Assembly (NCBI GenBank): GCA_007118195.1
Contig: SKSA01000012.1
Span: 1-7,390 of the forward strand
DNA length: 7,390 bases
Direction: 5' to 3'
From: Anaerobacillus sp.
Lineage (GTDB): Bacteria; Bacillota; Bacilli; Bacillales; Anaerobacillaceae
The position numbers and the translations under genes are program-made. How positions within the stretch are numbered: position 1 is the stretch's first letter; every line of letters begins with the position of its first letter. The notes beneath the pieces were generated by a model. That model was not told the DNA's origin. It saw only the letters and a list, made by a program, of their open reading frames with translations, and ran no database searches. Below, one piece after another: positions 6,373 through 7,390 of the stretch.

Positions 6373-6654
6373 TTAGGCTAAACGGAATACAACGCCGTGT
6401 CCGCCTTTTGGATACTCCCATTTAATATTATCATTTGGACAACCGATACGACAGCTTCCACATTCGTGGCAACCTTCGTATCCGACAAACATGCGGTCGC
6501 CTTCCCATTTGTATACTTCACCTGGGCAAAATAGCGTACAGATTTGTCCTTCACATTGTGTCGCGCATTTATTATGGTCTAAAATCGTTAAATGTGATTT
6601 TGGGTCTGCATTATAACGAAGTAGATACTGTTTTTCTTCAATTGTTTTAGCCAT
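6373..6654 (-). CDS. fixX: FixX, ferredoxin-like subunit of the FixABCX complex
   Basis: A 93-residue iron-sulphur protein. The C-terminal half has the FixX/ETF-quinone oxidoreductase pattern GCHECGSCRIGCP (Cys62, 65, 68, 72), and the ending WEYPKGGHGVVFRLA matches the conserved FixX tail (E. coli FixX ends WEYPRGTFGVEFRYG). Upstream it has Cys30, 34, 39 and 43 (CATQCEGQICTLFCP), a spacing unlike a standard ferredoxin cluster, which might bind a second centre. It should pass electrons with FixC between the FixAB flavoprotein and quinone or ferredoxin/flavodoxin at the cytoplasmic membrane. The start is the ATG at 6654: it shares one base with the fixC stop (TAATG) and has AAGGTGA seven bases upstream, inside fixC. 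A longer frame from 6672 would add six residues and remove that spacing. Confidence 0.9.
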   Translation of the reverse strand: MAKTIEEKQYLLRYNADPKSHLTILDHNKCATQCEGQICTLFCPGEVYKWEGDRMFVGYEGCHECGSCRIGCPNDNIKWEYPKGGHGVVFRLA

Positions 6655-7390
6655 TATTTCATCACCTTCCAAGCTTGATAAATATCTTTAACAACACCAA
6701 ACTTGCCACGGCCTGCAGTCATGGATTTCATAATCTTCGCCTGCTTATCCCACTTAGGCGTGCCGTCTATTGTAAAGAACTGGCTTGCTGCACGGTTCAT
6801 TAATGGAATATACTCATTTAAGTATTGAGGGTTATTCTCAAACGTATGAGTAAGATCCTTATATTTCTTTAAGTCTTTACCGATAAAGCTATCGTAAATG
6901 CTTGTGCGATAAGAGTCCAGAGCAACTTCTGAGAAGTCATTCTTTTGCTTCGCTTTAATAATTGCTTCTGCTGCCATTTTACCTGAAGCCATCGCCATGT
7001 TAGAACCTTCACGGTGAATAGCGTTTACAAGTTGAGCCGCATCTCCAATTACTAGCACTCCGTTACCAACAAGTTTAGGGATCGCATTATAACCGCCTTC
7101 TGGAATTAAGTGAGCTAAATACTCAGCAGACTCTCCATCATGAATATAAGGACGGATCATTGGATGATTTTTTACATACTCTAATAGTTCATAAGGCTTT
7201 ATTTTTGAACGGATCATTCCAGATAAAGTAGTACCTACACCGATGTTGATACTATCTTTATTCGTATACAAGAATGCTGTTCCTAGTTCACCTTTCGTTG
7301 CATCACCAAAAATTTCAACTGAACAACCTTCGTTTCCTTCTAAACCGAAACGGTCATTAATTTTACCTTTTGGCATATTAAGAACTTCCA
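6654..7390 (-). CDS. fixC: FixC, FAD-dependent electron transfer flavoprotein-quinone oxidoreductase (C-terminal part)
   Basis: About 244 residues are visible; the frame stays open to the window edge (upstream of the internal Met at 7376 it reads EVLN), so the N-terminal part, including the Rossmann FAD motif, lies outside. FixC proteins are about 430 residues long, so slightly more than half is present. Recognisable are LNMPKGKINDRFGL near the left of the visible part, the second FAD-binding stretch GVLVIGDAAQLVNAIHREGSNMAMASGKMAAEAI, and a C-terminal region typical of the FixC/ETF-QO group. It takes electrons from the FixAB electron-transfer flavoprotein and, with FixX, delivers them to quinone and to low-potential ferredoxin or flavodoxin. 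The fixX start overlaps its stop, so the two are translationally coupled. fixA and fixB are expected further right, but that is inference. Confidence 0.9.
   Translation of the reverse strand, partial: EVLNMPKGKINDRFGLEGNEGCSVEIFGDATKGELGTAFLYTNKDSINIGVGTTLSGMIRSKIKPYELLEYVKNHPMIRPYIHDGESAEYLAHLIPEGGYNAIPKLVGNGVLVIGDAAQLVNAIHREGSNMAMASGKMAAEAIIKAKQKNDFSEVALDSYRTSIYDSFIGKDLKKYKDLTHTFENNPQYLNEYIPLMNRAASQFFTIDGTPKWDKQAKIMKSMTAGRGKFGVVKDIYQAWKVMK
6662..6668 (-). promoter_or_regulatory. Ribosome binding site of fixX inside fixC
   Basis: AAGGTGA on the minus strand, seven bases before the fixX ATG and within the last codons of fixC. It supports the start that overlaps the fixC stop codon by one base. 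Confidence 0.65.

Overview
The window looks like a low-GC chromosomal segment from a Bacillaceae-type firmicute. The evidence is AT-rich intergenic DNA, strong GGAGG-type Shine-Dalgarno sites, a GTG start, intrinsic terminators, and an alaR-alaT pair of the kind known from Bacillus subtilis (yugG-yugH). A fixC-fixX pair is less usual for that group and would fit facultatively anaerobic or diazotrophic relatives. The genus cannot be fixed from the sequence alone.

Layout, left to right. Positions 1-143 hold no gene I can support. Positions 144-1813 (minus strand) are a two-gene operon: an Lrp/AsnC-family regulator (alaR-like) whose stop overlaps the start of a class I PLP aminotransferase (alaT-like). 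A 375-base divergent intergenic region (1814-2188) carries a 14-base direct repeat, two inverted repeats and only weak promoter matches. A plus-strand isochorismatase-type cysteine hydrolase follows (2189-2758). A short spacer then carries a hairpin at 2911-2941, and that hairpin terminates the large minus-strand RND efflux permease (2953-6027). The 345 bases at 6028-6372 hold a candidate operator just upstream of the RND gene, a long near-perfect dyad with a promoter-like element inside it, another hairpin, and the terminator of the next operon. The right end (6373-7390, minus strand) is fixX and the C-terminal part of fixC, cut by the window edge. They are the distal genes of an expected fixBACX-type electron-bifurcation operon.

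The genes form independent units: amino-acid transamination with its own regulator, a lone hydrolase, a lone exporter without an adaptor or regulator gene next to it, and an electron-transfer complex. I found no CRISPR array, tRNA, rRNA, intact mobile element, toxin-antitoxin pair or defence system. The least explained DNA is the dyad and associated structures at 6215-6340; it may be an operator or a small transcript, but no regulator gene is visible. Several gene starts were moved from the longest open frame to a start with a better ribosome binding site (alaR, RND, fixX).
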